Positions 1 to 7,545 of a DNA stretch of 51,239 nucleotides are shown here, one piece after another. The number at the start of each line of letters is the position of its first letter. Position 1 is the stretch's first letter. The notes under the pieces are model-generated. The model saw only the letters and a list, made by a program, of their open reading frames with translations, was not told the DNA's origin and ran no database searches. The DNA comes from Oscillibacter sp. ER4 (GTDB lineage Bacteria > Bacillota > Clostridia > Oscillospirales > Oscillospiraceae), in assembly GCF_000765235.1 (NCBI RefSeq), contig NZ_JPJG01000012.1, forward strand, positions 1 through 51,239. Direction: 5' to 3'. Position numbers and translations under genes: made by a program.

Positions 1-320
1 CATCGCTCAGGCCAGACAGGCTTACTTGCTTATCCATGCCTATATTTTACCACACTTGCCTTTATTCCGCATCTTTTCTGTGCGGTATTGCCTTAGTATT
101 CGGCGCGGGCGTGCTCGGCTGCAATTTGGCGCGGAATTTCTTCTGCGCGGGAAAGGACGTTACGTTGCTGGCGCGGGGAGCATGGGGCGAGAGCATCCAA
201 AAAAACGGCCTTCGGATCAAGGATAAGTTTTCGCCCCGCATGTCGGTCAGCCGTATTCCGGTCGTGACGGAGCTGAAAGCGGAGGACAAGTACGACGTGA
301 TCTTCGTCGTCCTGCGCTAT

Positions 321-1537
321 GGAACCTCTGATTTAATGCGCACTACCGCAAAGACTCCGAATGTGGGATAATAACACTATCAAAGCAATGGTGGTGTATG
401 AGGATGAAGAAACAGGAAACATTTACGGATATCGAATACAGCTTCCGCAAGAAGAAAACGAAGCGGGAGGAATTTCTGGAAATCATGGACGAGATCATCC
501 CCTGGGAGGAGTGGGTTGGTGTTATCGAACCCTACTATCCCAAGGGAAAGCGTGGCCGTCCGCCCATGGGCATTGAAAAAATGCTGCGGATGTATCTGCT
601 GCAAATCTGGTTCAATCTGTCCGATCCGGCTACCGAGGATGCCATCTACGACAGCTACGCCATGCGAAAATTCACAGGCATTAACTTCATGACGGAGTCT
701 GTTCCGGACGAAACAACGCTGTACAAATTCCGTCATCTTTTGGAGGCAAACGGCCTGAACAAACTGTTCTTCGATGCAATCAACCGCGTCATGGTACAAA
801 CCGGACACATGATGAAGGGCGGCACCATTGTAGACGCCACCATCATCAATGCGCCCAGCTCCACCAAGAATGCGGAGAAAGCCCGAGATCCGGAAATGCA
901 TCAGACGAAAAAGGGCAATGAATGGAAGTTCGGAATGAAATGCCACATCGGAGTAGACGCCGGCAGCGGTCTGGTTCACACGATGACCGTCACAGCGGCA
1001 AACGAGCATGACATCACCCAGGCAGCGAGCTTACTCCGGGAAGATGACGGGGTAGTCTATGGGGATTCTGGATATCTTGGAGTGCAGAAGCGGCCCGAAA
1101 TCGCAAACGACGAGCATTTTTCAAAAATTGATTTCCGCATTAACCGCCGCCCCAGCAGTCTTCCCAGGGTCAGTGACAACGCCATTGACTGGGAGCGTTA
1201 TATTGAAAACCGCAAATCCGCGGTGCGCTGCAAAGTAGAGCACGCGTTCCGGATCATCAAGTGTCAGTTCGGCTACAAGAAAACCGTGTATCGTGGTTTG
1301 AAGAAAAACGAGAACCGACTGTACGCTATGTTCGCTTGTGCCAATTTGTATGCACTTGCCATGGCCGGGCGAAAACTCTCCGCAACCTGATACAGGGGCA
1401 GTCTGCCCTTTTTCAGGAAAAGGAGCAGAAACGCAGAAAAATAATGGCCATTTTGCACTGAAATCACCTTAACTAAGTGCAAATTGCGGCTAATACATCG
1501 AGCAGAAACAGGACAAAGGCTATTATTCAGAGGTTCC
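321..1537 (+). mobile_element. IS5-family insertion sequence, complete, 1217 bp
   Basis: The ends are inverted repeats: GGAACCTCTGA at 321-331 and its complement at 1527-1537. Both sides are flanked by CTAT (317-320 and 1538-1541), a 4-bp target duplication of the YTAR-like kind used by IS5 relatives. One full-length transposase lies inside. Intact ends, exact duplication and an uninterrupted transposase suggest a recent and potentially active insertion. Confidence 0.93.
398..1390 (+). CDS. IS5-family DDE transposase
   Basis: This 330-residue transposase cuts and rejoins the ends of the surrounding IS. It has the usual IS5-group layout: an N-terminal DNA-binding region (residues 1-110, including GKRGRPPMGIEKMLRMYLLQ, the DUF772-like block), followed by the DDE catalytic core. 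The acidic residues are visible as GGTIVDATIINAP (first D), VVYGDSGYLG (second D) and CKVEHAFRIIK (E, in the Y/R-E-rich block). Full length, no frameshift. ATG 398 is used; a second in-frame ATG two codons later is equally possible and no strong ribosome site separates them. Confidence 0.93.
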   Translation: MRMKKQETFTDIEYSFRKKKTKREEFLEIMDEIIPWEEWVGVIEPYYPKGKRGRPPMGIEKMLRMYLLQIWFNLSDPATEDAIYDSYAMRKFTGINFMTESVPDETTLYKFRHLLEANGLNKLFFDAINRVMVQTGHMMKGGTIVDATIINAPSSTKNAEKARDPEMHQTKKGNEWKFGMKCHIGVDAGSGLVHTMTVTAANEHDITQAASLLREDDGVVYGDSGYLGVQKRPEIANDEHFSKIDFRINRRPSSLPRVSDNAIDWERYIENRKSAVRCKVEHAFRIIKCQFGYKKTVYRGLKKNENRLYAMFACANLYALAMAGRKLSAT

Positions 1538-2241
1538 CTATACGCAGCTCGACGCGATCCTCGATACCCTGCGGATGAATCCGACAAAGAATATCGTCTT
1601 TGCGGGAAACGACGTGCGCGCAAGTGCGCTGAGCGCTTCGTTGCCGGAGAAAAACGTGATGTTTGCCTTTGCGTCCTCAGCAGGACATCGGGAGCGGGAG
1701 TATGTGGCATCCGTCGACCTCAAGAAGATCACCATCGGCCAGATCGCGGGCGCGCCGTCGAACGAAACGCTCATCGGGCAGATCTTTGACGGCACCAAAT
1801 ATAAGGTAGCCTACGAGCCGAATATGGAGGATTATCTTCTCTGCCACGCGGCGTTCGTGCTGCCGGTGGCGTTCGCCTGCTACAAGGTCGACGGCGACCT
1901 CAAAAAGCTCAAGGGCAACACAGCCTACTTAAATCGCTTGATCGACGCCAACATCGAGGGTTACCGTGCGATCAAAAACGCGGGACATGAAATTTTACCG
2001 AAGGACGACGCGGAGTTTGAAGGCGCGGCGTACCGCAAGACCTGTCTGCGCTTTTTTAAGCTCATGTACGCCACGAGCCTCGGAAAGATCTGCGCGTCCG
2101 ACCACGCCATGAATGCGACTGATGAAATGAGCGCGCTGAACCGCGATTTGAAGGCTTTCTTTGACGAAAACGGCGCGAAATATCCCGTGTGGCAGGAGCT
2201 TGAGCAGGAAGTCGCAAAATACCTGAAGTGAACAAAGGGGA

Positions 2242-2272
2242 AGCGCCCGTCATTTGGCGGGCGCTCTTTTTT
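2242..2272 (+). terminator. rho-independent terminator
   Basis: Stem AGCGCCCG (2242-2249) pairs with CGGGCGCT (2258-2265) and is followed by a run of T. It closes the ketopantoate reductase-like gene ending at 2231. Confidence 0.88.
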
Positions 2273-2440
2273 GCCCGCTCACGGAAAAATCAGACTCCGG
2301 CGAGGCATCGGTGAATTTTTCGACAGATATTGCCAAAGCGGATGATCCATGACTGATACTGAGAGCGCCCGGACAAAAAATTTTTGGGCACTCTTACTGT
2401 ATGAATAAATTGTAATTTTCCCATGATAAAGAAGTAAATA

Positions 2441-2505
2441 TTGTAAAGGAAACTTGACAAGATGGGCGTGTCATGCTATAGTAAGTTTGTAAAGGAAACT
2501 TGTCA
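2441..2505 (+). promoter_or_regulatory. promoter flanked by a 19-bp direct repeat (probable auto-operator)
   Basis: The -35 TTGACA (2454-2459) and -10 TATAGT (2477-2482) are spaced by 17 bp, close to consensus. The motif TTGTAAAGGAAACTTGnCA occurs twice, at 2441-2459 (overlapping the -35) and 2487-2505 (over the likely start site). Repeats bracketing a strong promoter directly before an XRE regulator gene point to autorepression; that role is inferred. Confidence 0.8.
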
Positions 2506-2522
2506 TGCAAGGAGGCGTTTTT

Positions 2523-2738
2523 TTGAAGAATAAAGTTGAGCAGTTACGAAAGGAGCGAGGATTAAATCAAGATGATTTTGCAAAAATGCTTCGTGTTTCA
2601 AGACAAACCATTAGTTCAATCGAAACAGGAAAGTATAATCCATCATTGGAATTAGCTTTTGCAATTTCAGACTTTTTTGGTAAACGGATTGAAGAAATCT
2701 TTATCTATGAAAGAGGAGCAGAAAATGAAAAAGAGTAA
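2523..2738 (+). CDS. small XRE-family regulator (YgzD-like)
   Basis: A 71-residue protein that is almost entirely one helix-turn-helix: VEQLRKERGLNQDDFAKMLRVSRQTISSIE (residues 4-33 region), with the recognition helix at SRQTISSIETGKYNPS. TTG 2523 is chosen over ATG 2505 because AGGAGG (2510-2515) lies 7 nt before the TTG and would be inside the gene otherwise. The coding sequence is AT-rich compared with its neighbours, suggesting transfer. It overlaps the next gene by 14 nt, so regulator and membrane protein are co-translated, as in the common YgzD-type regulator/membrane-protein pairs of Firmicutes. It probably binds the repeats at 2441-2505. Confidence 0.88.
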   Translation: MKNKVEQLRKERGLNQDDFAKMLRVSRQTISSIETGKYNPSLELAFAISDFFGKRIEEIFIYERGAENEKE

Positions 2739-3168
2739 TTTGATAACCGGGATACTATATGTGCTTTTCGGTGTGGTTTGTTTGATTGTTGCGCTATTGA
2801 TTGAAACAAAGTTAGAGGGCATTTTATGGGGCTTTGCTGGCGCAGGTATCTTCCCTGGAATTATGATGATATGCAAATATTTTTATTGGAGTTCCCCCAA
2901 GAATAAAGAGCAATACGAAGAACGTTTGGAGAACGACCGAATTGAGCAACATGACGAGTTGAAAACAAAAATTAGAGATAGAGCCGGAAGATATGCTTAC
3001 GGCATAGGACTGGTGGTTATTTGTTTCTCTATTTTGGTTTTCAGTATTCTCGGAGCATTGGAAGTTATCGACAATGCTCGCATGATCATACTCTATCTCA
3101 GCGGATATTTAATGTTTCAAATTATCACAGGAATTATCATTTTTAATAAGTTGATGAAAAAGTATTAA
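2725..3168 (+). CDS. small integral membrane protein paired with the XRE regulator
   Basis: This 147-residue protein has about four membrane segments: residues 7-25, 32-50, 95-115 and 120-140, with a charged cytoplasmic loop (EERLENDRIEQHDELKTKIR) between the second and third. ATG 2725 is used because AGAGGAGC lies just upstream; in-frame upstream codons belong to the XRE gene. It shares low GC with the regulator. I recognise no enzymatic motif. Proteins in this position in other Firmicutes are often DUF-type membrane proteins of unknown function, so the role is open. Confidence 0.8.
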   Translation: MKKSNLITGILYVLFGVVCLIVALLIETKLEGILWGFAGAGIFPGIMMICKYFYWSSPKNKEQYEERLENDRIEQHDELKTKIRDRAGRYAYGIGLVVICFSILVFSILGALEVIDNARMIILYLSGYLMFQIITGIIIFNKLMKKY

Positions 3169-3199
3169 GGGAAATCCCTTTAGGAACTAAAGGGCGCAC

Positions 3200-3228
3200 T
3201 GCTATACTCTCCTATCGGGAGTATAGCA
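3200..3228. terminator. 10-bp perfect hairpin after the membrane-protein gene
   Basis: TGCTATACTC (3200-3209) pairs with GAGTATAGCA (3219-3228). No T-run follows, so it may be a weak terminator or an end of a lost element. A second small hairpin (CCCTTT/AAAGGG) precedes it. Confidence 0.45.
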
Positions 3229-3259
3229 CAAGGGATGATGACGGGAATGTGGAGGATAG

Positions 3260-3400
3260 TGGAACTCTGCTGCTGCGCATGGTGTGTTGCACAAGGCGCT
3301 GCAGCAGGCGGTGGCAGTCGGTTATCTGCGCTTCAATCCTGCCGATGCCTGCAAGCTGCCTCGCGTGGAGCGTAAGGAGATCAAGCCGCTGGAGGGGTGA
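3260..3400 (+). pseudogene. tyrosine integrase relic (core-binding domain fragment)
   Basis: The frame from 3260 reads AAAHGVLHKALQQAV and then GYLRFNPADACKLPRVE before a TGA at 3398. This is the end of the core-binding (SAM-like) domain of phage/ICE tyrosine integrases, with the typical HxxLxxAL...NP...P layout. There is no start codon or catalytic domain (R-H-R-Y), so it is a dead fragment of about 46 codons. It lies 0.7 kb from tRNA-Pro, a usual integrase target, so it probably marks a decayed integrated element. Confidence 0.75.
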
Positions 3401-3409
3401 AAACAGAAA

Positions 3410-3438
3410 AAAGGAGCGGAGCTGCGCCCCGCTCCTTT
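3410..3438. terminator. hairpin after the integrase relic, possible bidirectional terminator
   Basis: AAAGGAGCGG (3410-3419) pairs with CCGCTCCTTT (3429-3438). The A-run on the left makes it a plausible terminator for the minus-strand gene at 3496-3906. Confidence 0.6.
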
Positions 3439-3495
3439 GCTATCTACAAATCGAAGTCCAAGCAATTTTTCCTTTAAACGCGGATATTATCTTCA

Positions 3496-3906
3496 TCAAT
3501 CGATAACACCGCTCATCACATCACGATACGTCTTATCCAAAAGCTCGCGTAAATCCGATGTGTCCGCCTGATAGCGTTCATTATTGATCGAAATGGTATC
3601 TTCATCCAGTTCAACAGGGATATCTTTGTCCGATATTTGAATCCAAAAATAGTAAAAGCTATCCGACATCCTGTCTACTTGATCCGTTGTTTCCTGCACA
3701 TCCAGTTCATTGATAGCACGCACGATCTCTTTCACTCGGTCATCGTTTGTCACCATATAATTCGGCTCATTTTGAGGGTAAATTTTAAAACTGATATAGT
3801 TTGCGTTTTCGGCGTCGAGCGGAAGTACGCTGTGATCGTGGCAAAAATAGGCGATAGCCGAGACAATCAGGATCAAACCGAAAATGCAAAAAAGTTTTTT
3901 CTTCAT
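3496..3906 (-). CDS. exported hypothetical protein
   Basis: A 136-residue protein with an N-terminal hydrophobic helix after three lysines (MKKKLFCIFGLILIVSAIAYFC), fitting a signal anchor or a lipoprotein signal with Cys22, although the lipobox is poor. The mature part is acidic and looks like a small alpha/beta fold (SFYYFWIQISDKDIPVEL, then LRELLDKTYRDVM). AAGGGGGC lies about 12 nt before the ATG. No family recognised. It sits alone between an integrase relic and tRNA-Pro, so it may be leftover cargo of the decayed element; its GC is lower than that of the genes to the right. Confidence 0.7.
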   Translation of the reverse strand: MKKKLFCIFGLILIVSAIAYFCHDHSVLPLDAENANYISFKIYPQNEPNYMVTNDDRVKEIVRAINELDVQETTDQVDRMSDSFYYFWIQISDKDIPVELDEDTISINNERYQADTSDLRELLDKTYRDVMSGVID

Positions 3907-4070
3907 CGCTGGCAGCCCCCTTGAATACTGTTTTTAAATTCACTGATATTTTAAGTATATCATGCAAAAGCAGCCGCAGCAACTTTTTCAAGGCAGTTGT
4001 GCGCTTTTTTGTGCGCTTTTGGAGTTTTCACGCATTTTCGCACTGCGCATTTCGCTCTCAAAAGTTACAA

Positions 4071-4104
4071 AAAAGCCTTGAAATCATACGATTTCAAGGC
4101 TTTT
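4071..4104 (-). terminator. terminator of tRNA-Pro
   Basis: A 15-bp perfect stem (4071-4085 with 4090-4104, loop ATAC) begins 3 nt past the CCA end of the tRNA, with a T-run in the minus direction. It is A/T-symmetric, so it can stop transcription from either side. Confidence 0.85.
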
Positions 4105-4107
4105 AGC

Positions 4108-4183
4108 TGGTCCGAGTGGCGAGACTTGAACTCACGGCCTCTTGACCCCCAGTCAAGCGCGCTACCAACTGCGCCACACCCGG
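4108..4183 (-). tRNA. tRNA-Pro (anticodon GGG)
   Basis: A complete 76-nt cloverleaf on the minus strand. The acceptor stem CCGGGTG pairs with CACTCGG, and discriminator A and CCA are encoded (4108-4110). The D-stem is GCGC/GCGC. The anticodon stem CTTGA/TCAAG encloses loop CTGGGGG with anticodon GGG. The T-arm is GTGAG-TTCAAGT-CTCGC. Reads codons CCC and CCU. Confidence 0.97.
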
Positions 4184-4214
4184 ATGATGTGTACTGCTCA
4201 ATGTCAGCTTAGAT

Positions 4215-4243
4215 AGGATAGCACACCAGTCCGGAAAATGCAA
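4215..4243 (-). promoter_or_regulatory. promoter of tRNA-Pro
   Basis: On the minus strand, -35 TTGCAT (4238-4243) and -10 TATCCT (4215-4220) are spaced 17 bp, about 30 nt before the tRNA 5' end. Confidence 0.7.
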
Positions 4244-4282
4244 GTCCTAATTTGAAATTTTTTCAAAAATTTTGTCGAGACC

Positions 4283-5011
4283 TCACCACGGGACTTCTTC
4301 ATCCGCGCGCAGATAGAAGTGTCCGGCCTGCGGTGTGACGCCGGCGTTGGAAAACAGCTCTTCGAGCGTAACGAACTCGTAGCCCTGCTCACTAAGAACG
4401 TCGATGGTTTGAAGTGCGGCCTCGACACTCGTGTCATATGGGTCGTGCAGGAGAACGATGTCGCCGCTTTTGGCGTTTTCGATGATGTGGTGCGCGACGA
4501 GGTCCCTATTGCGCACGCTCCAATCCATCGTGTCGATCGTCCAGTAGATGAGCGGGACGGAGACGGCACTTTTGAGTGCGTCGCTTGCAAAGCCCCAGGG
4601 TGGGCGCAGCCAGTAGTCACCGTCGCCGAGGATGGCGCGCAGCGTCTCGTCCGTTTTCTGGATTTCGGCGAGTGCAGCGGCGTCAGCGCTGTCAAGACGG
4701 ATGTGCGTGTAGCTGTGGCCGCCGACCTGATGGCCTTCGTCTTTCATGCGGCGGACGAGATCTTCGTTGCCCGCGATCTGCTCGCCGATGAGGAAGAACG
4801 TCGCGTGCGCGCCGCGCTCCTTGAGCCCGTCAAGGAGGGTGGCGGTCGTCTGCGGGGAGGGGCCGTCGTCAAAGGTCAGCGCAATGCAGCGCCGCGGCTG
4901 AGACGCAGCTGAGACGGCGACAGCTTGGCCGTCTTTAGTGCAAGAAAAACAGAGGGCAAGAAAAGTCAACAAAAACAGCAGCAAGAGCGCGGAACGTCGT
5001 TTCAAGATCAT
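4283..5011 (-). CDS. polysaccharide deacetylase (NodB domain), exported
   Basis: A 242-residue carbohydrate esterase 4 family protein that removes N-acetyl groups from peptidoglycan or another surface glycan outside the membrane. Residues 1-30 are a signal sequence or lipoprotein leader (LLLLFLLTFLALCFSC; Cys23 fits a lipobox). The NodB motifs are all visible: LTFDDGPSP (motif 1, catalytic base Asp and metal Asp), GGHSYTH (motif 2, metal His pair), LRPPWGF (motif 3), DTMDWSVR (motif 4) and IVLLHDPYD (motif 5, catalytic His). The start at 5011 (MILKRRSALL) has GAGG just upstream; longer frames are upstream non-coding sequence. Divergent from the LysR gene, with no partner genes. Confidence 0.92.
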   Translation of the reverse strand: MILKRRSALLLLFLLTFLALCFSCTKDGQAVAVSAASQPRRCIALTFDDGPSPQTTATLLDGLKERGAHATFFLIGEQIAGNEDLVRRMKDEGHQVGGHSYTHIRLDSADAAALAEIQKTDETLRAILGDGDYWLRPPWGFASDALKSAVSVPLIYWTIDTMDWSVRNRDLVAHHIIENAKSGDIVLLHDPYDTSVEAALQTIDVLSEQGYEFVTLEELFSNAGVTPQAGHFYLRADEEVPW

Positions 5012-5114
5012 CACCTCAGCCTCTATTTTACGCAGCAGGTGGACAAAAAAGACCAACCTGTATGACAGATGATGGAAAAAGTTTGTAAAAAGGAGCTGAA
5101 AACGAGAATTCCGC

Positions 5115-5143
5115 TTGCATACGGCGCGAGGATATATTATAAT
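5115..5143 (+). promoter_or_regulatory. promoter of the LysR-type regulator gene
   Basis: -35 TTGCAT (5115-5120), 17-bp spacer, -10 TATAAT (5138-5143), 37 nt before the ATG. Confidence 0.8.
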
Positions 5144-5180
5144 CCAAACATGCTGAATACTAATAGGAAAGGAATATCCT

Positions 5181-6068
5181 ATGGAGAGCAAAAAGTTAGA
5201 AGCGCTGCTGATGGCGGTAGACCTCGGCAGCTTTACCAAGGCGGCGGAGGTGATGGGCTACACGCAGTCCGGCCTGACGCACATGATGAATTCCCTCGAG
5301 CGCGAGGTCGGCTTCACGCTGCTTGAGCGCGGGCGCGGCGGCGTCCGCCTGACGAAGGACGGCGAGCGCGTGGCGCCCGCCATCCGCGAATTCTTGCAGG
5401 CCAACGCGCGGCTTGACAGCACGATCGCGCAGGTGGCGTCCTCGCGCAGCGAGGTCATCCGCGTGAGCGCATTCGCCAGCATGGCTATGCACTGGCTGCC
5501 GAGCATTATCCGCCGCTTTCGTGAGGAGCGGCCCGACGTTGATGTCGACATCCGCATGGCCGACCACATCCGCAGCCCCTATGAGCTTTTGGCGCAGGGA
5601 AAGATGGACGTCATCTTTGTCAGCCATCAGGAAGAGGAGAGTGGCTACGAGTGGATCCATCTGCGAGACGACACGATGTATGCCGTGCTGCCCAAGGACT
5701 ATCCCATCGACGGGCGCACGGGGTATCCGCTGAGCGAGTTCGACGGGCGTGACTTCATTATGCCTGCGCAGGGCTTTGACAAGGACATCATGCGCATCTT
5801 CAACCGCGTGGGCGTCAAGCCGCACATCCTGCCGACGGCAGTGGACGACCCGACGGTCATCAGCATGGTCGAGCACGGCCTCGGTGTGAGCATGATGACG
5901 GAGCTGACGCTGCGCGGCCGCGGAGATGGCGTGCTGCTTGTGCCGGTGGAGCCCAAGTCGGCGCGCGAGCTCGGCATGGCCGTGCGCGCGGGCGAGGGGC
6001 GGCAGGCGTCGCTCCAGCAGTTCCTTGAGTGCGCGCAGACGGTGCTCGCCGAGCTGGAGCCAAAATGA
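5181..6068 (+). CDS. LysR-family transcriptional regulator
   Basis: This 295-residue protein has the full LysR layout. A winged helix-turn-helix covers residues 1-60 (LEALLMAVDLGSFTKAAEVM, then YTQSGLTHMMNSLEREVG), followed by a linker helix and a periplasmic-binding-like effector domain (about 90-290; VIRVSAFASMAMHWLP onward). AGGAAAGG precedes the ATG. It is transcribed from a strong promoter and is divergent from the deacetylase gene; LysR proteins often control a divergent neighbour, so the deacetylase is a candidate target, but no operator was identified. The next gene has its own promoter 8 nt after the stop. The effector is unknown. Confidence 0.92.
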   Translation: MESKKLEALLMAVDLGSFTKAAEVMGYTQSGLTHMMNSLEREVGFTLLERGRGGVRLTKDGERVAPAIREFLQANARLDSTIAQVASSRSEVIRVSAFASMAMHWLPSIIRRFREERPDVDVDIRMADHIRSPYELLAQGKMDVIFVSHQEEESGYEWIHLRDDTMYAVLPKDYPIDGRTGYPLSEFDGRDFIMPAQGFDKDIMRIFNRVGVKPHILPTAVDDPTVISMVEHGLGVSMMTELTLRGRGDGVLLVPVEPKSARELGMAVRAGEGRQASLQQFLECAQTVLAELEPK

Positions 6069-6076
6069 AAAAAGAC

Positions 6077-6105
6077 TTGTAACGCGGCGCAAAAACGGGT
6101 AAAAT
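6077..6105 (+). promoter_or_regulatory. promoter of the DUF2156-GNAT gene
   Basis: -35 TTGTAA (6077-6082), 17-bp spacer, -10 TAAAAT (6100-6105); AAGGAGAAAAAGG follows before ATG 6142. Confidence 0.65.
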
Positions 6106-6141
6106 AATCGATACGACTCGAAAAGGAGAAAAAGGTTTTCC

Positions 6142-7542
6142 ATGCTGACGTTCAAACCCGTTGCGCAGCGGGATCTTTCCCGCCTGCGTCGCTATTATAA
6201 GAATTGCAACTACCAATTATGCGAGTATTCCGCGCTCGTCAAGCTGATGTGGCGCGGGCACCTGCACCCGCAGTATGCCGAGGCGGCGGGCTGCCTGATC
6301 GTGAAAAACTGCATCGACGGCAAGCCCTGCTTCGACTATCCCGTGCCGGGACCGGACGGCGATGAGGAGGCCGCGCTCTGCGCCATTGAGGATTATTGCG
6401 TGGAGCAGGGCATCTCGCTCGAGCTGTCCGTCGTGCCGCGGGAGAAGACGGCGAAGCTCTTAGAGCGCTATCCGCGCTTCCACCTCAACAATTTTCGTTC
6501 CTGGCGCGACTATATTTACGAGGCGAACGATCTGCGCGAGTTCCCGGGCCGCCATTACAGCGGCCAGCGCAACCACGTCAACAAATTCCGCAAACTCTAT
6601 CCCGAGGCGCAGTTCCGTGCGCTGGGGAAGGATGATCTGCCGCTGATCGAGCGCTTCTGGCAGGACTATACGGAGGTGTTTGAAAAGACCTCACAGTCGG
6701 CCAGGCAGGAGTTGGCGCTTGCGAAGACGATGCTGCGCCTGACGGGCGTGTCGTGGCTCTATGTCGGCGGTATGGAGTACGAGGGGCGGCTCATTTCTAT
6801 CGCGATGGCCGAGCGCTGCGGCGAGACGCTGCACGTCCACATCGAAAAGGCGCTCTACGGCTACGAGGGCGTCTATCCCGCGACGGTGCAGGAGTTCGCC
6901 CGCTGCTACGCGGTGGACGGCGTCAGGTATTTGAACCGTGAGGACGATGCGGGCGACCGCGGCCTTCGCACCTCGAAGCTCCAATACCTGCCGTGCAAGC
7001 TCGCGGAAAAGTTCTGCTTTGATGTGAAAAACGAGCTGGAGGACTTGGACGAGATCCCGACGCTCAAGACCGAGCGCCTGACACTTTCGGCCTTTACCGA
7101 CAAGGACCGCGAGGCCTACAACGCGCTTTGCCTCGACGATGAGCGCAACAAGTGGTGGGGCTACGACTACCGCACCGACTGGAAGGGTGAAGACTTAGAC
7201 TCTTATTTCCTCGACGTTGTGCGAGAGGACTTTGCCAAAAAGCGCGCCATCAACTTTGCCATCCGTTTAGACGGCAAGTGCATCGGCGAGGTGCTGCTCT
7301 ACCGTTTCGACGGCAAGGGCGGCGCGGAGGAAGGCTGCCGCATCGCGCCGGAATACGGCGGACAGGGCTACGGCGTCGAAGCGTTCCGCGCCGTGGCCGA
7401 ATGGGGCCTCTACCAGTGCCACCTGGGACACGTCGTCGCCAAGTGCTTCAAGGAGAACGACGCTTCTTATAAAATGCTTTCTTCCTGCATGAGGAAGAAG
7501 GGAGAGGATGAGAAGTTCTTCTATTTTAATAAAGAAGTTTGA
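6142..7542 (+). CDS. DUF2156 (aminoacyl-transferase-like) domain fused to a GNAT acetyltransferase
   Basis: This 466-residue protein is two acyltransferase folds in one chain. Residues 1-290 match the DUF2156/phosphatidylglycerol lysyltransferase C-terminal-like family (FRSWRDYIYEANDLREFPGR, YSGQRNHVNKFRK, then YEGVYPATVQEFARCY and YLNREDDAGDRGLRTSK, the typical end motif). Residues 300-466 are a RimJ/RimL-type GNAT domain (LKTERLTLSAFTDKD start; acetyl-CoA loop near EYGGQGYGVEAFRAV; NDASYKML end). DUF2156 proteins are related to enzymes that use aminoacyl-tRNA or acyl-CoA; the substrate here is unknown. The fusion suggests sequential modification of one substrate. It is followed by repeat copy 1. 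Confidence 0.85.
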   Translation: MLTFKPVAQRDLSRLRRYYKNCNYQLCEYSALVKLMWRGHLHPQYAEAAGCLIVKNCIDGKPCFDYPVPGPDGDEEAALCAIEDYCVEQGISLELSVVPREKTAKLLERYPRFHLNNFRSWRDYIYEANDLREFPGRHYSGQRNHVNKFRKLYPEAQFRALGKDDLPLIERFWQDYTEVFEKTSQSARQELALAKTMLRLTGVSWLYVGGMEYEGRLISIAMAERCGETLHVHIEKALYGYEGVYPATVQEFARCYAVDGVRYLNREDDAGDRGLRTSKLQYLPCKLAEKFCFDVKNELEDLDEIPTLKTERLTLSAFTDKDREAYNALCLDDERNKWWGYDYRTDWKGEDLDSYFLDVVREDFAKKRAINFAIRLDGKCIGEVLLYRFDGKGGAEEGCRIAPEYGGQGYGVEAFRAVAEWGLYQCHLGHVVAKCFKENDASYKMLSSCMRKKGEDEKFFYFNKEV

Positions 7543-7545
7543 TAT

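Larger units (their letters stand above)
36..2231 (+). pseudogene. ketopantoate reductase-like (ApbA/PanE family) gene interrupted by an IS5-family element
   Basis: The left fragment (to 320) holds a Rossmann NADP-binding start (VFGAGVLGCNLARNFF), and the right fragment (1542-2231) the C-terminal helical domain of the ketopantoate reductase family, which reduces 2-dehydropantoate in pantothenate synthesis or related keto acids. Removing 321-1537 plus one copy of CTAT joins ...VVLRY to TQLDAILD in frame, giving about 324 codons, close to the family's usual 300-320. The N terminus is also odd. The family normally starts M-x-x-L-V-F-G-A-G, but here the glycine motif is preceded by roughly 20 unrelated residues from ATG 36 with no ribosome site, so the 5' end may also be damaged. 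The C-terminal half might still be expressed from internal starts, but no full enzyme can be made. Confidence 0.85.

Noticed and set aside
1-37. Possible minus-strand gene start (MDKQVSLSGLS) running off the left edge
   Set aside because: Only 12 codons are visible and no ribosome site or well-placed promoter supports it.
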